Shown here: in pieces, positions 1 through 14,534 of the stretch | How the letters are laid out: each line of letters starts with the position of its first letter | Position numbering within the stretch: position 1 is the stretch's first letter | NCBI GenBank assembly: GCA_002118135.1 | Contig: BDIU01000180.1 | Location: forward strand, 120,350 to 184,349 | Length of the DNA stretch: 64,000 nucleotides | Reading direction: 5' to 3' | Origin: Trebouxia sp. TZW2008 | Lineage: Eukaryota; Chlorophyta; Trebouxiophyceae; Trebouxiales; Trebouxiaceae | Program-made: the position numbers and the translations under genes | Notes under the pieces: model-generated | The model's input: the letters and a program-made list of their open reading frames with translations, nothing else | Told to the model about the DNA's origin: nothing | Database searches by the model: none

Positions 1-148
1 TCAGGTACAAAGCATGCACGTAGAAGCCAACTACAGATCAACTCAATACAAGATAGTGTGCAATGCTCAAGCTGAGAGCAGCCCATCAAAGAAAGCAGCA
101 AAATGTTTTTGCGTCAGCAGAAGAAAGGTGCATGGCTGCAAGGCTGAC

Positions 149-3100
149 CTGAGCGTTGACAACACGGAAGAAATCAACAGCCCCTGGAGTGGAGATGGTG
201 CCATCCTCCGCCACTTTGGGCTCTGCACTCATGTCAGCCTGCGCAGCACCACGTTAACTGTGATTATGTTCACAACATTATGATAAATGTTTCTTCCATG
301 CTTTTGCTTTTCTTTAGCTATTTGCATTCAATCTTGACGGCACATATACTGTACGCACCTAGTTCATGTGTTTCAACGCCTGCCTAGCAAACGTTTATCA
401 GGCATGAAATGAATGAGTGCATGCCTGACACCTGCCTGCAGAATGTTGGTGAACCAGGTGTTGAGCTGCTGGTGCATCCTCTCAATGTACTTGTCTGTCA
501 GCATGCCCATGCCGCGGTCTGAGCCTGACGGGAAGCCCAGCTCATCTTCCTCAATGCCTAGGTCCCGCAACGTGTCGCTGTACTGGTTCACCCACCCCAT
601 CACCTGCACAGCAGTCAATTCGTTGACACCATGGCTTGGCGTTGTTGTTGAGCTGCTGGCGCATCCTCTCAATGGACTTGTCTGTCAGCATGCCCATGCC
701 GCGGTCTGAGCCTGACGGGAAGCTCAGCTCATCTTCTTCAATGCCTAGGTCCCGCAATGTGTCACAGTACTGGTTCACCCACCCCATCACCTGCACAGCA
801 GTCAGTTGGTTGACACCATGGCTTACAACCGAGACGCATCCTTTCGATTGTTTGTCTGTCAGCATACCCCTGCCGCGGTCTGAGCCTGAGGGGAAGCCCA
901 GCTCATCTTCTTCAATGCCTAGGTCCCGTAATTTGTCGCTGTACTAGTTCACCCAACTCATCACCTGCACATTTGGTCAGCTTCTGAGACCAGTTGCCTG
1001 AGGTTCTGGGTGGATAGTGTGGTTTGATGGCTGGCTTAGCCCAGAAGTTCATGCACATGAATCAGAGCACAGTATATGTATGTTCAGACAATGCTGATGA
1101 CAACTAGCACTGCATTAGACTTGAAAAGCATTTCTAACCAGTGTGATGACATGATACTTTTCTGGATGCCTCACTTTGAGGACCTTAGCATCAGCGAGCT
1201 GCTTAGCACAAGCACCATTTCACCCCAACATGAATGCCAAATGCTTGCGGCACTGCTTCCAGATGACGTACAAGCTCAAGGCACCGTTCCAACAATGCCG
1301 GTGACAGCTTGCACTGCAGGAGGCTTCCAAATCATTCTGGTCTGATGGCAATTTGCGCTTCAACACGCCTCACCTTGAGGATGTCAGCATCAGCGAGCTG
1401 CTCAGCACAGGCCCCAATGCAGTCCAGCATGAACGCCAAGTGCTCATGGGACTGCTTCCAGAGGCAACATTCAGACAGCGGCAAAGACAGCTTGCATTGC
1501 AGGAAACTTTGCAAGATTTTGATTAGTCTGATGGCAACTTGCGCTTCAACACGCCTCACCTTGAGGATGTCAGCATTAGCGAGCTGCTCAGCACACGCTC
1601 CAATGCAGTCCAGCATGAACGCCAAGTGCTCGTGATACTGCTTCCAGATGACGTGGAAGATGCTATACTTCTCCGGAAAGCATGGAGAGACATAGTCATA
1701 GATGTCAGCCAGCTGGGACACAAAGTTGTGGGCATCTTCCAAAATGTCATTTGTGCGCTTGTCTGTGTCTTCCCCTGCAGCTGCCAACTGAGAGCACCTC
1801 TGTAGTAAGGGCGCTGTGATGTCCTGGATGCACATGCCGATCTGCTGCTGCATGCGCTTCCTGTACCTCTTCATTGGCACAGCCGCTGCACAGCACTACA
1901 CAAATCCTTTCACATGGAAGTCAAAATATGTTTTGCACTGACAGAAAATTGCAAGTGGCACTATGATCCCAGACGCACATGCCAATCTGCTGCTGCATGC
2001 GCTTCCTGTACCTCTTCATCAACACAGCCGCTGCACACAGCTGCCTATGCTCCAGCCAAGCAACAATCCAAGAGTAACACAACGTCAATAATTAACACTG
2101 ATGCAAAATCAACATTTCAAGACTGACAGACTCCATTCATTCACTCAAAACGCATGCTAGACAGGCTCAGCAGGCCCAGCTAGGTGCACACTGGAGCAGT
2201 TGACTGTCTCCCACCCCTTTGGTCCCGTGCTAACCTGAACCATTGAAGACCGACTCAGCATCAAGCTATAGCCCTTCCAGTGCCATGCGCAACAACACAC
2301 ACAGACAGGCTGTAGACATACCTCTGCCAGAGGACTCCAGTTGCTTGTCCACCAGTTCTTGTATCTCCACAATGCGCACAGCAGTCACCAGAAGGACTGG
2401 ATTGTTGTGCCCCAGCTCCACAAAATTCCTGGTTAAGCTCCAGAGTCGCTCCTCAAACTTGGTCATGGTGTCTTTTACCTGCAAATTACATCACATCAGA
2501 CGCATGTACCCATGTAAATCTGCCCCCATGTAAATCTGTCAGAAGCTGTTGTGAGTCACCTCAACTGGACATGCAAGAATCCCTGTACACACTCTGCTGC
2601 CAATTGTGTCCATGGCCATCTTTTACCCTGGGCAAATTGGCATGTAACAATTTCATCTTTCTTAGGGCTGCCACTGCACCTGTGACGATGCTGATGTAGG
2701 CAGTCAGGCCAGACAGATGCATGCCTTAACAAGCAGCACTGTGGAGCACATTGCTAATCTGAAACATCTGCCTTGAGTACGGAGGATGGAACGGTGTTTG
2801 TACACAGTTGCATGCTTATCATCGCTTGAGTACTCAATGTGAAGGTCGTGCAAAGTGGCTGACCTTGTACAACCTCAAGTACACATTGAGGTTGCGGGGG
2901 CTGAGCAGATTTGAGCTTTGCACCGCTTTGGAGGGTCAGATGAAGGCGTGACAGGAAAGTATTACATTTGTCATTGATTGGTTGAGCACTCAATGTGAAG
3001 CATATGCACCAAGGCTGACCTTGTTGAAGTATGCATTGAGGTTGTGAGTGTCCAGCAGTTTGAGCTTGGCACCGCTTTGGAGGGCCTGTTGAGCCAGGCT

Positions 3101-4686
3101 GCTAGTGCCCTCAAGTATTGCCAGGGACTCATATGCCTGCATGTCAGCTGAGACTGCTGTAAAAGCATCTTTCATAGAATTCAAGTACTGTTTTGAATTC
3201 TCTGGACGCATGTGTCTAGCAGTTTGACCTTTGCACTGCTCTGCAGGGCCTGCTGAGCCAGGCTGCTACTGCCCTCAAGTGTTGACAGAGACTCACATGC
3301 CTGCATGCCAGCTGATATCACAAAGCGACACCTAACCGGTTGATGCCAACAGGCTAGATTCACTAGCATATGCAACTGTGCAGCAACACTGTGGTACAGC
3401 AAAGCAAACAAAGACATAGTGGAGAAAGAGAAACAATACACGCTTTCATGCACAGTTACGCATGATCAGCATGTACCTGTAGCAACTGAGAGTCATCCTT
3501 CAGCATCTCTTCTGCTTCTGCAGCCTCATTTGGTAGAGCCACAATGTTTTCTACATCCTGTAGGCAACACAGAACCCATCAAAAGCACAGAATCCTGAAC
3601 TTTCCACTGCATGCTTTGATCCAGAAACAGAAATTTTGTATTTGATCAAGCAAAATGTGCCAAAATTCCTGAGATTACACACAGAGGAAAGATGGCGGTT
3701 TAGCTCAATGGTATAAATGCCTTGACAGCAAAGCCTTGACAGGAAAACCTTGACAGCTGGTCATGATGCAGGCCTTGAAAGCAAAGCCTTGACAGCAATG
3801 CCTTGACAGCAAAGTCTTGACAGGGAACCCTTGACAGCAAAGCCTTGACAGGAAACCCTTGACAGCTGGTTGTGATGCAGGCCTTGAAAGCAAAGCCTTG
3901 ACAGCTTTGCAAGCCTTGACAGCAATGCCTTGACAGCAATGCCTTGACAGCTGGCCATGATGCAGGCCTTGACAGCAAAGCCTTGGAGCTTTGACAGCCT
4001 TGACAGCTTTGACAGCTGATGATGCATTGCCAGCGTACTGCTCAGGACTGACCTGCAGGGTCTTGCCCAGGTTATAGTGTACAGCGCTCAAGACTTGGAT
4101 CTTCTCATGATTTTCTATCAACGCTGAGCACTCTGTACATAACTTGTCAATCATCTGCAGCACAAGCCAGTGGTGTGATCAGTCTGAAATGCGTGGTAAG
4201 TCTTTGAAGCAAGACAGGCAGGCAGGCTATACCAACAGAACAATTTGCTACCATATAGGAGTTTTGCATGTTAGCTAGCGTCTTATGTGCTTTGTCCAGC
4301 AGAGCCATGCCTGCTCGAGCAGCCTCCACTTGTGTGGCTACCGAGGCGCTGAGCTGCACCTTGTTTCCCTACAGCAGAAGGATGTGGCGCCTCAGCGGTG
4401 CTCTGTAGCTTCCCAACGACTGAATTACGCATTGGTCGATTTCCAGTTGACGCAATAAAGCTTGCCTGATGCTTCTGCGTGTATTCCTTGAGCAAGGCGT
4501 CCACTCTTTTCAGATCCTCCGGCTGCTGTAATAGTTTCTCCACTTCCTCGACTGCAAGCTTCCGAGCCTCGCTGGCCTGCGAGACGGCATGGTTGAGTAC
4601 AACAAACTGCCACGTTTTTGTAAAACTGTGAGACCTACCAGCTCTGGGATGCTCTGCGCCATTGACGCCGTTCTGTACGTCGCCAT
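149..4686 (-). CDS. SEC6: Exocyst complex subunit SEC6 (EXOC3), 3' part beyond the window
   Basis: Subunit of the exocyst, which tethers secretory vesicles to the plasma membrane. Exons, in coding order: 4639..4686, 4466..4576, 4252..4368, 4053..4154, 3477..3557, 3020..3136, 2322..2478, 1560..1885, 436..603, 149..238. They join in phase to 439 codons, about 60% of a plant SEC6. Conserved blocks seen: IDKLCTECSALIENHEKI, the block beginning FEERLW, ADIYDYVSPCFPEKY and STPGAVDFFRVVNAQ, which match plant SEC6 in order. The start is the ATG of MATYRTASMAQS; no better in-frame ATG lies upstream before a stop. Introns 2 and 9 need GC donors (CAG|GCAAGC and CAG|GCAGGT). Exons 6, 8 and 9 have tandem partial copies in neighbouring introns. 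The downstream exons lie off the left edge. Family assignment is firm; exact ends of exons 7 and 9 are slightly less sure. Confidence 0.88.
604..985 (-). repeat. Two decaying tandem copies of SEC6 exon 9
   Basis: Read on the minus strand, two copies of exon 9 with its upstream flank lie in tandem in intron 8. The nearer copy (about 646-797) keeps an open frame with GIEEDELSFPSGSDRG but has no splice donor. The farther copy (about 826-985) has an in-frame stop and a frame break. These are duplication relics, not coding. Confidence 0.85.
1160..1475 (-). repeat. Two partial copies of the 3' end of SEC6 exon 8
   Basis: Downstream of exon 8, about 1361-1465 and 1165-1275 repeat the last ~30 codons of the exon (HEHLAFMLDCIGACAEQL) and its donor region. 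The nearer copy is close to the exon; the farther one has diverged. Both lie in intron 8. Confidence 0.85.
2785..2960 (-). repeat. Partial copy of the 3' half of SEC6 exon 6
   Basis: On the minus strand this resembles the second half of exon 6 (LQSGAKLK followed by a derivative of the NLNAYF stretch) with its donor GTCAGCC. It lies downstream of the intact exon in intron 6. Confidence 0.7.
3200..3315 (-). repeat. Partial copy of the 5' half of SEC6 exon 6
   Basis: On the minus strand, CESLSTLEGSSSLAQQALQS repeats the first half of exon 6 (YESLAILEGTSSLAQQALQS) with its acceptor. The 3' half is missing. It lies upstream of the intact exon in intron 5. Confidence 0.8.
3714..4020. repeat. Intronic minisatellite in SEC6
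   Basis: About twenty degenerate units built on CTTGACAGCAAAGC fill most of SEC6 intron 4, with a longer higher-order unit containing GGTCATGATGCAGG. It translates open in several frames only because it is repetitive; not a gene. Confidence 0.9.
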
Positions 4687-5237
4687 AGCCCTGATCACGG
4701 CCCTTACAGGGTGACTGATCAATCTCGGTGGTGTTCGCCTTTTACCGTTGCAACGCCCTTTATGAATCAAGCAGATGCTGATGTGCCAAATGCCATCACA
4801 GTTGACAGATGCTAATGAACACAGCGCTGAGCGCGGGTGCCCAAGCGTAGCATGATGCTTAAGACCGTCTGAAAACGCTCCGAAGCCATTCGCACGTCTG
4901 CACAACAAGCTCAACGCAGTGCTGCAATGGCGTGTGAATCCCGTACATTCGCTGCAGTATTTGCTGCAAAATTCAGATGAGACTCGCGGTCGCCGAGCAT
5001 CAGGTCTGTGCGCAGAAGCAGTGAAGTCTGGGCCAAATTGCTGTGGCAAACAGGTGAATCTCGAAGTGCGGACATACCACAGATAGCCGGGATGCATCCA
5101 TGATCCCCTGAACAGAATCCACCTCTGCAATGATGCATGCAGGCAGTGTTGTCAAGTGACGAGACTATATAGCCAACTGGTCAAGTAACTGCACCGTTGC
5201 CAATCACAGTGCAGGGCAACTCTGACAGGTGGTCGGG
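4687..5237. promoter_or_regulatory. Shared divergent upstream region of SEC6 and TMX2
   Basis: About 550 bases lie between the two divergent start codons. TATATA at 5166-5171, some 70 bases upstream of the TMX2-like ATG, is a possible TATA box. No other conserved element was recognised, and the reading frames here lack ATG starts or homology. Confidence 0.4.
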
Positions 5238-6002
5238 ATGAACGATATCATCAGACACTTCTGCTCTCCATACTATATCTTGAGTACAGTCAGCATGCTG
5301 TCCTACTTTCTTGTTCGGCTGCATTGGGCGCAGCATGGTCTCAGCAAGTATGCTCGGCTAAGGAGTGAAAAGGAAGTCTCAGACTGGGAATTGCAAATTT
5401 TTGGGATGATTGGCTTCATCCTATGCATAAAGAGCGTCATAGAACGCCTCACATTGGACCTGCTGCTGGGTGACATCCTCCTATATTTTAAAGGGGCCAT
5501 CTTGACACTGAGCTGTATGGTTGACCCTAGAGTGTGTGTCTACTTCAGTGTTGTCTTTTTACTGATTTACCTTCTGGCTCCGCAACCATATCGCGACTAT
5601 ACTGGACCCAACAACACCACACTGCTGACACTCGCAAGCTTCAATGAGAAGGTGCTTCAAGGCAGAGCCCGCGATAGATGGCTTGTCCTTTTCTTCACAC
5701 CAGGCAAAGTTGGCAGGCAGGTCAATAGGATATTTGCCTCAATGTCTTTGTCATATGCTGATGAAAAGTTGCAATTTGGCAGGGTCAATGCTGAGGCAGA
5801 CTCTGATATTGCAGCATATGCCGATGTCTCATTGGCAATGGGAGCTGCTTTGATCATGTACACAGACGGGCAGGAAACTTGTCGCTTACCAGAGAAGGGT
5901 TCAACTGAGGTGCCAGTCATGAATGCAAACAACATTGCCAAGGTCTTTCACTTAGACAGGGATATGGACTCAAGCAAAAAGACCCTTATGACCAAAAGCT
6001 AG
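5238..6002 (+). CDS. TMX2-like thioredoxin-related transmembrane protein (ER), intronless
   Basis: A 254-residue single-exon protein resembling TMX2 (thioredoxin-related transmembrane protein 2) of the ER membrane. An N-terminal hydrophobic block (PYYILSTVSMLSYFLVRL), central membrane segments near residues 85-120 including YFSVVFLLIYLLAP, and a C-terminal thioredoxin-like domain (residues ~130-235) appear in TMX2 order. The domain keeps the fold signature LQFGRVNAE but has FFTPGKVGRQ where oxidoreductases carry CxxC, so redox catalysis is unlikely. TMX2 itself has a modified SNDC motif. ATG 5238 is the first in-frame ATG. Every other confidently assigned gene in the window has introns; this one has none. 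Confidence 0.8.
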   Translation: MNDIIRHFCSPYYILSTVSMLSYFLVRLHWAQHGLSKYARLRSEKEVSDWELQIFGMIGFILCIKSVIERLTLDLLLGDILLYFKGAILTLSCMVDPRVCVYFSVVFLLIYLLAPQPYRDYTGPNNTTLLTLASFNEKVLQGRARDRWLVLFFTPGKVGRQVNRIFASMSLSYADEKLQFGRVNAEADSDIAAYADVSLAMGAALIMYTDGQETCRLPEKGSTEVPVMNANNIAKVFHLDRDMDSSKKTLMTKS

Positions 6003-6555
6003 CAGTTTCTGACGCATTTCTGTTCCTCACAATCAGTCTTGACATGGTAAGCACACAGGCATACCACAAAGTTTTGCTCTATGGCACTGTACTGCTTGCA
6101 TGCCGGCATTCCAAGCCTCATTGCGATGTAATGGGTCGGTGTTGATGAGAGGCATCAATGCAGCACTGTTAGGCATGAGCACGAGCCTGTACATGTTCTG
6201 TGCAGTAAGGTCAAGAAGGGCACCATGCAAACCCTGTAGGCTGGTACAGTAAGGGCCCTTTTTGGTCACGACACATGCTGTCTGTGGTGCTGTAGCTGAT
6301 GCGTGTAACACCCCGTGCTCTGAGTGCTTGTAACAGCCATGTCAGGCAAGTTGCGAAGGAAGCCTGGCATGGTATGCGCAACAATTCCGCAGCTCAAAAG
6401 CTATCAGGCGCACCCAGAATCGTCAGATCTGATATGAGCCAGCATTTGCAACTGATGTCCGATGAGATTTTTGGGTTGTTACAGCCAGTGCAGTTTCTGC
6501 TGAAGCTTTGCTAGGGGTGGTAATCTACAAGGGGTGGACACACTGCAGAGGGACA
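6003..6555. other. Convergent 3' intergenic region
   Basis: Lies between the stop of the TMX2-like gene and the stop of uS3. No conserved reading frame was seen; it presumably holds both 3' UTRs. Confidence 0.5.
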
Positions 6556-10720
<4,165 letters not shown>

Positions 10721-13700
10721 ATGAGCTCCAGCGATGACTCGTTGCCAGATTGGGTAGCAGAGCATCAGGCAAGAATTCGCGCCAAGAACATCCTACGTGA
10801 ATGTCGTGCACTTTGGCTGACAATCTGTTGCTGCAGTCACCATGGCTGCCAAGCCAGGCCCCAGCCAGCGACAGCTCGTCCTCAGACCCTGACAAAGACC
10901 AGCTTACAGGTGAGAAGCTGCTTATGCAAGATGTGTGACATGCACTGTATGTATCAATTTGTATCTCAGCAACAAGCTGTTTGCAGCTGTTGCTGAGCCT
11001 AGCCAGCATGCCCAGCGCCCACAGGGACCAGACTTGTCAGCTGTGGTGCCCAGTCCATCGGTCAAAAGAACAGCAGCTGCAGCTGCACTGGTGGCAGCAC
11101 CAGATTTGCCTGGACAGGTCAGACCAAATGTCCAACAAGTTGCAAAGGCATGCATAACCCCCTGCCGTGCATGCTGGGCATGCATAATGGCTTGGAAACA
11201 TGCCTTGTCCACATGCATCACAAATGTCATGGATGCTCTGACAACATGAGCCAAAGCTAATGCAATGCAATGCACTGCCGACGAGACTCTGCACGCAATG
11301 TCACGTCAGCAGAGACTGTCTGCATGCTCATGTGTAGCAACGTGCAGTCAGTGGCCACAACAAGTCAGCATTGCGCAGCTTTGGGACAGTCAAATGCGCA
11401 TACCTAGCTGGGGCTGCTGAGCTTGTTCGACATATGCTTTGAATGTACGACATGAATGAATGTTATGCAGATTCCAGTGCTGCTCCCAGAAAAGCTGAGC
11501 ATGACAAGATGCCTAATGGAAGTAGAAGATGGCACATCAACTGATTTAGCTGGAGATGCTGGAGCTGTGGGTAGATTTGGCATCATCAAAGCAGACAATC
11601 AACAGCGCGCTCAGCTTGATTTGAAAGGTTAGACCTGACATACACCGGCTTCTCTCTGCGTCAATCACCCAAAAAAAGTCATTATACTGAATTGTCTGCA
11701 CTCAGAGATACCCATGCAGTCAGAACGCAGTGACTGGTACCCAACTGCCTTGATAATGATAATCACTACACATTCCAGCATATACTGCTAGGTGTGTGGT
11801 GCACAAGTCCTATCTTGCCAGGCAGGCTTGTCTTTTGCCTTGTCCTTGCATTGAGAATGTCCTTAGATTGACTGTCCTCACAAGGAGAAGTTACTGTACA
11901 AGTGAAATCTGAAGCGGTTCATCGCAACTGCATCTGTGCTCAGCTGCTTTGAGCATGACATGTCACTGAGGAGTCAATGTTGATGTAGACTTCTAGTATG
12001 AGACCAAAACATTAACATCAACTCAATGCCTCCTGTCCTGTTGCAAAGGAGAATCAATGATACCGTCGTCTGTTGCTCCCTGCAATGTGTGCATGCATGA
12101 CCTGAGTAAAAGAGCAATGCTTGAGCGGGTGCCTCAGGTGAAATGTTTGGCATGGTCACTGTGCCTTGCGCCCCGACTCTATGCCTCACAAACATATGCC
12201 AGACAGTTCAAACCCAGTCATGATACACGCTTGAGTGTGTGCTTCAGGTTGAATTGTATGGTATGGTCAATATGCCTTGCGCCTCCACGCTGTGCGTCAT
12301 GAACATACGTCAGACAGCTCAAGCCCAGTCATGTTACAGTGATTTCTCTTTGTGACGATGTTGGGCACCAAGAAAGTCATCCTTATACTGAGTTGTCCTT
12401 ACTTGAAGCCACCATTGCAGTCAGAACGCAGTGCTTGGATCCCAGCTGCGTTATCGGCACAACGAGAATGTCCTTACACAAAGTGTCCTTACGAAATGAA
12501 GTTTCTGTACATGCCTGAATGTGTGCCTCAGGTGAAATGTATGGCATGGTCACTGTGCCTTGCACGTCCACGCTGTGCGTCATGAACATACGTCAGACAG
12601 AGGCAAAAGTGGAGGCCATCATGTGTGAGTTTGTACAGTTGAGGCAAGAAGCGGGGCAAGGAGGAACTCAGGTCAGCTTTCTGGCTTAGGCATCAGCATA
12701 ACAGTGTTGCTTTTTATGCATAGCATGACAGCTGTGCTTTGTGCCTCCATATAAACTGCACAAGTGCTAGCTTTGGGTAAGTTTGATACCAGTGGGGTGC
12801 AGATGTAGCCTTGCCTTTCTCTGTGTGTCCAAAGCTTGCAGCAGCACTTCTTTGATGCGTTACAAGCCTGTTGGCTGTCACAATGAAATACGCTTTCAGA
12901 GTGTGAGCCCCAAACAACAAGCTCTCTGTGGGCTTGTCGGACCTTGCAGATGTGATTGCATCCCCTGAATGGCTATCTGCAATGTTGTGTGTTTCAGCAT
13001 GCTCTGAGGCATGTGGACAACTTGCATCAACAATATGCGTGAGCTGATTGTCAGATTTGCTGTTCCCACTGTGCAAAGTCATGCTCTCACAGTCAGGATA
13101 GTGGAGGCATTGTGAAAGCAAGTCCCTTCGCTTGTGACCTGACAGCCTGATACCCTTCATCTGAGCTTATCAGGTCATTGTACCTGGGAACATGCCAAGA
13201 GTGGCCACTATTGCGTATGCCTGCAACATATTTCTCCCCAGGATGAGCGTGTAGCATCAGCAATGGCATCAGCGCCAAGACCCATTTGATTGAGCGAGTC
13301 TTTGTTTGCAGGAGCATGAGAATACGCACTTGTTTGGGGATGATGATGAAAACTATCAAGAGAACGCTACAGCTGGACCCTCAGCGGCTGCAGGTCAGTC
13401 AGTCATGTCTTGTTTTCATGACGGTGATGTGACAGGCCCTGGCAGCATTTGCTTTGCAACAACTACACCATGTTCATGTACCCTACAGCCTCTGACAGGC
13501 TTGCATTGAGGCAGCTGATTGCGCCTGTATACACAAAACGCTGGGGTTCAAAGCCTGCCTAGCAGACAATTTTATGAGTTCGAGTGAGTGAGTGAATGAA
13601 TGAAAGAAAATGAATGAATGAATGAATGAATGAATGAATGAATGAATGAATGCATGAATGAATGAATGCATGAATGAATGCACGAATGAGTGTACCCTAC

Positions 13701-13857
13701 GCTTACATGTGGTGACTGACATGCAGCTGACTCAGCATCTGGCAAGAAGACCTCAAAAGCTGCAGCCAAACGCAAGGCCAAGAGCAAGGCGTCCACGCCT
13801 GGCCTGCGTGCTGTTGCAAAGAAAGGCTCTCAAAAGAAGCAGGCGCATGGCAAATAG
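10721..13857 (+). CDS. BIN4: BIN4-like DNA-binding component of the topoisomerase VI complex
   Basis: Plant BIN4 binds DNA and works with topoisomerase VI in endoreduplication and decatenation in the nucleus. Exons 10721..10753, 10837..10909, 10987..11117, 11471..11627, 12532..12671, 13312..13393, 13736..13857 join in phase to 245 residues. MSSSDDSLPDW resembles the plant N-terminus. The core IPVLLPEKLSMTRCLMEVED, LAGDAGAVGRFGI, LDLKGEMYGMVTVPCTSTLC and QTEAKVEAIMCEFVQLRQ aligns with the plant BIN4 core through TEAKIEAIMNDF. An acidic stretch (LFGDDDENYQEN) and a Lys/Ala-rich basic tail follow, as in BIN4. It is shorter than the land-plant protein because the N-terminal linker is short. The exon 1 donor (TGG|GTAGCA) is the least certain junction. 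Confidence 0.82.
11398..11465 (-). repeat. Family B intronic repeat
   Basis: Reverse-oriented copy (ACCTAGCTGGGGCTGCTGAG ... GAATGAATG) in BIN4 intron 3, ending within about 10 bases of the acceptor. Confidence 0.65.
11641..11898. mobile_element. Family A inverted-repeat element in BIN4 intron 4
   Basis: Starts TACACCGGCTTCTCTC, 13 bases after the donor. It contains GCAGTCAGAACGCAGTGACTGG and several TGTCCTTA-type blocks and ends GAGAAGTTACTGTA. It is longer than its relatives and probably carries an internal insertion around 11760-11830. Confidence 0.7.
12120..12330 (+). repeat. Two partial copies of the 5' end of BIN4 exon 5
   Basis: About 12127-12200 and 12232-12320 repeat the acceptor region and first ~65 bases of exon 5 (GTGAAATG..GGCATGGTCACTGTGCC ... 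GTCAGACAG), each ending just where the true exon continues into TEAKVEA. Only the third copy (12532) is complete. Confidence 0.88.
12335..12509. mobile_element. Family A inverted-repeat element in BIN4 intron 4
   Basis: Complete copy of about 175 bp. Left end TACAGTGATTTCTCTTTGT, right end GAAATGAAGTTTCTGTA (imperfect inverted repeats), inner GTCAGAACGCAGTG and repeated TGTCCTTAC. It ends 22 bases from the exon 5 acceptor. Confidence 0.82.
13530..13690 (-). repeat. Family B repeat with a long GAAT microsatellite
   Basis: A degenerate family B core (GCCTGCCTAGCAGACAA) is followed by GAGTGAGTGAGTGAATG and an almost uninterrupted (GAAT)n run of about 90 bases. It sits in BIN4 intron 6. Frames through it are artefacts of the repeat. 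Confidence 0.85.
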
Positions 13858-14534
13858 ACTCAAGCTGTCCTGTCATGTTCTTTGCATCAAGCAAGTCTCT
13901 GCACCACAGTATAGGCTGAGCTCAACATGCGGTTGATGACCTGGGTCTCACACCAGTCACTGAGCGACAGTCACTCAGTGACAGCTGCCACACCGTTTGC
14001 TGGAATCAGGAATACAGATGCTGGAAACTGTAAGACATCAGTGTTGTGTCTGTAGTCACTAGTCAATGGGCATCAGGTCACAGATTGGCAACACTATTGT
14101 CAAAGACAAAGTTTGTATGAGGACGCAATCACTGCCATGTGCCAATGCCTGCCAGATAGTGTCTAGTACCAAAAGTATTCAGCTACAGGTTCATGACCTG
14201 CTCGGGGAGCAGAAAAGCTGCATGGACTGCACAGTGCCTATGGGTGGTGTCAGCAAAGTGCTCATGTTAGCAACAGCCATGCAATATACACTTGTGCGCA
14301 ACACCTGCATGTCAGGACGAATTGTGCCTATGCCATCAGCAGCACTCACATAGAGGCAGATTGAGGCACCAAGCCTGGCTGGCATACATATGTTTGAGTG
14401 CTCTTTTAGAGCGTCATGTTTCGCTGCTTCAGCATTTGAAGACATGATCTGAACCAGCAACTTGCCTCCCTAAACAAGGTCAATAACAGCTTAGGTGTAA
14501 GTGGTTTGGCCGATGCCCAATTGGCCTTTTAGTC
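13858..14534. other. Convergent 3' intergenic region
   Basis: Between the BIN4 stop and the stop of the next gene. A 95-codon ATG frame on + (14066-14353) has no recognisable feature, and nothing else supports it. Confidence 0.5.

Noticed and set aside
3705..4163. Long Cys-rich minus-strand frames in the CTTGACAG array
   Set aside because: They are translations of a short tandem repeat inside SEC6 intron 4; only 4053-4154 is a true exon.
13483..13796. His/Ser-rich frames (HSFIHSFIHSF) on the minus strand
   Set aside because: Direct translation of the (GAAT)n microsatellite in BIN4 intron 6.
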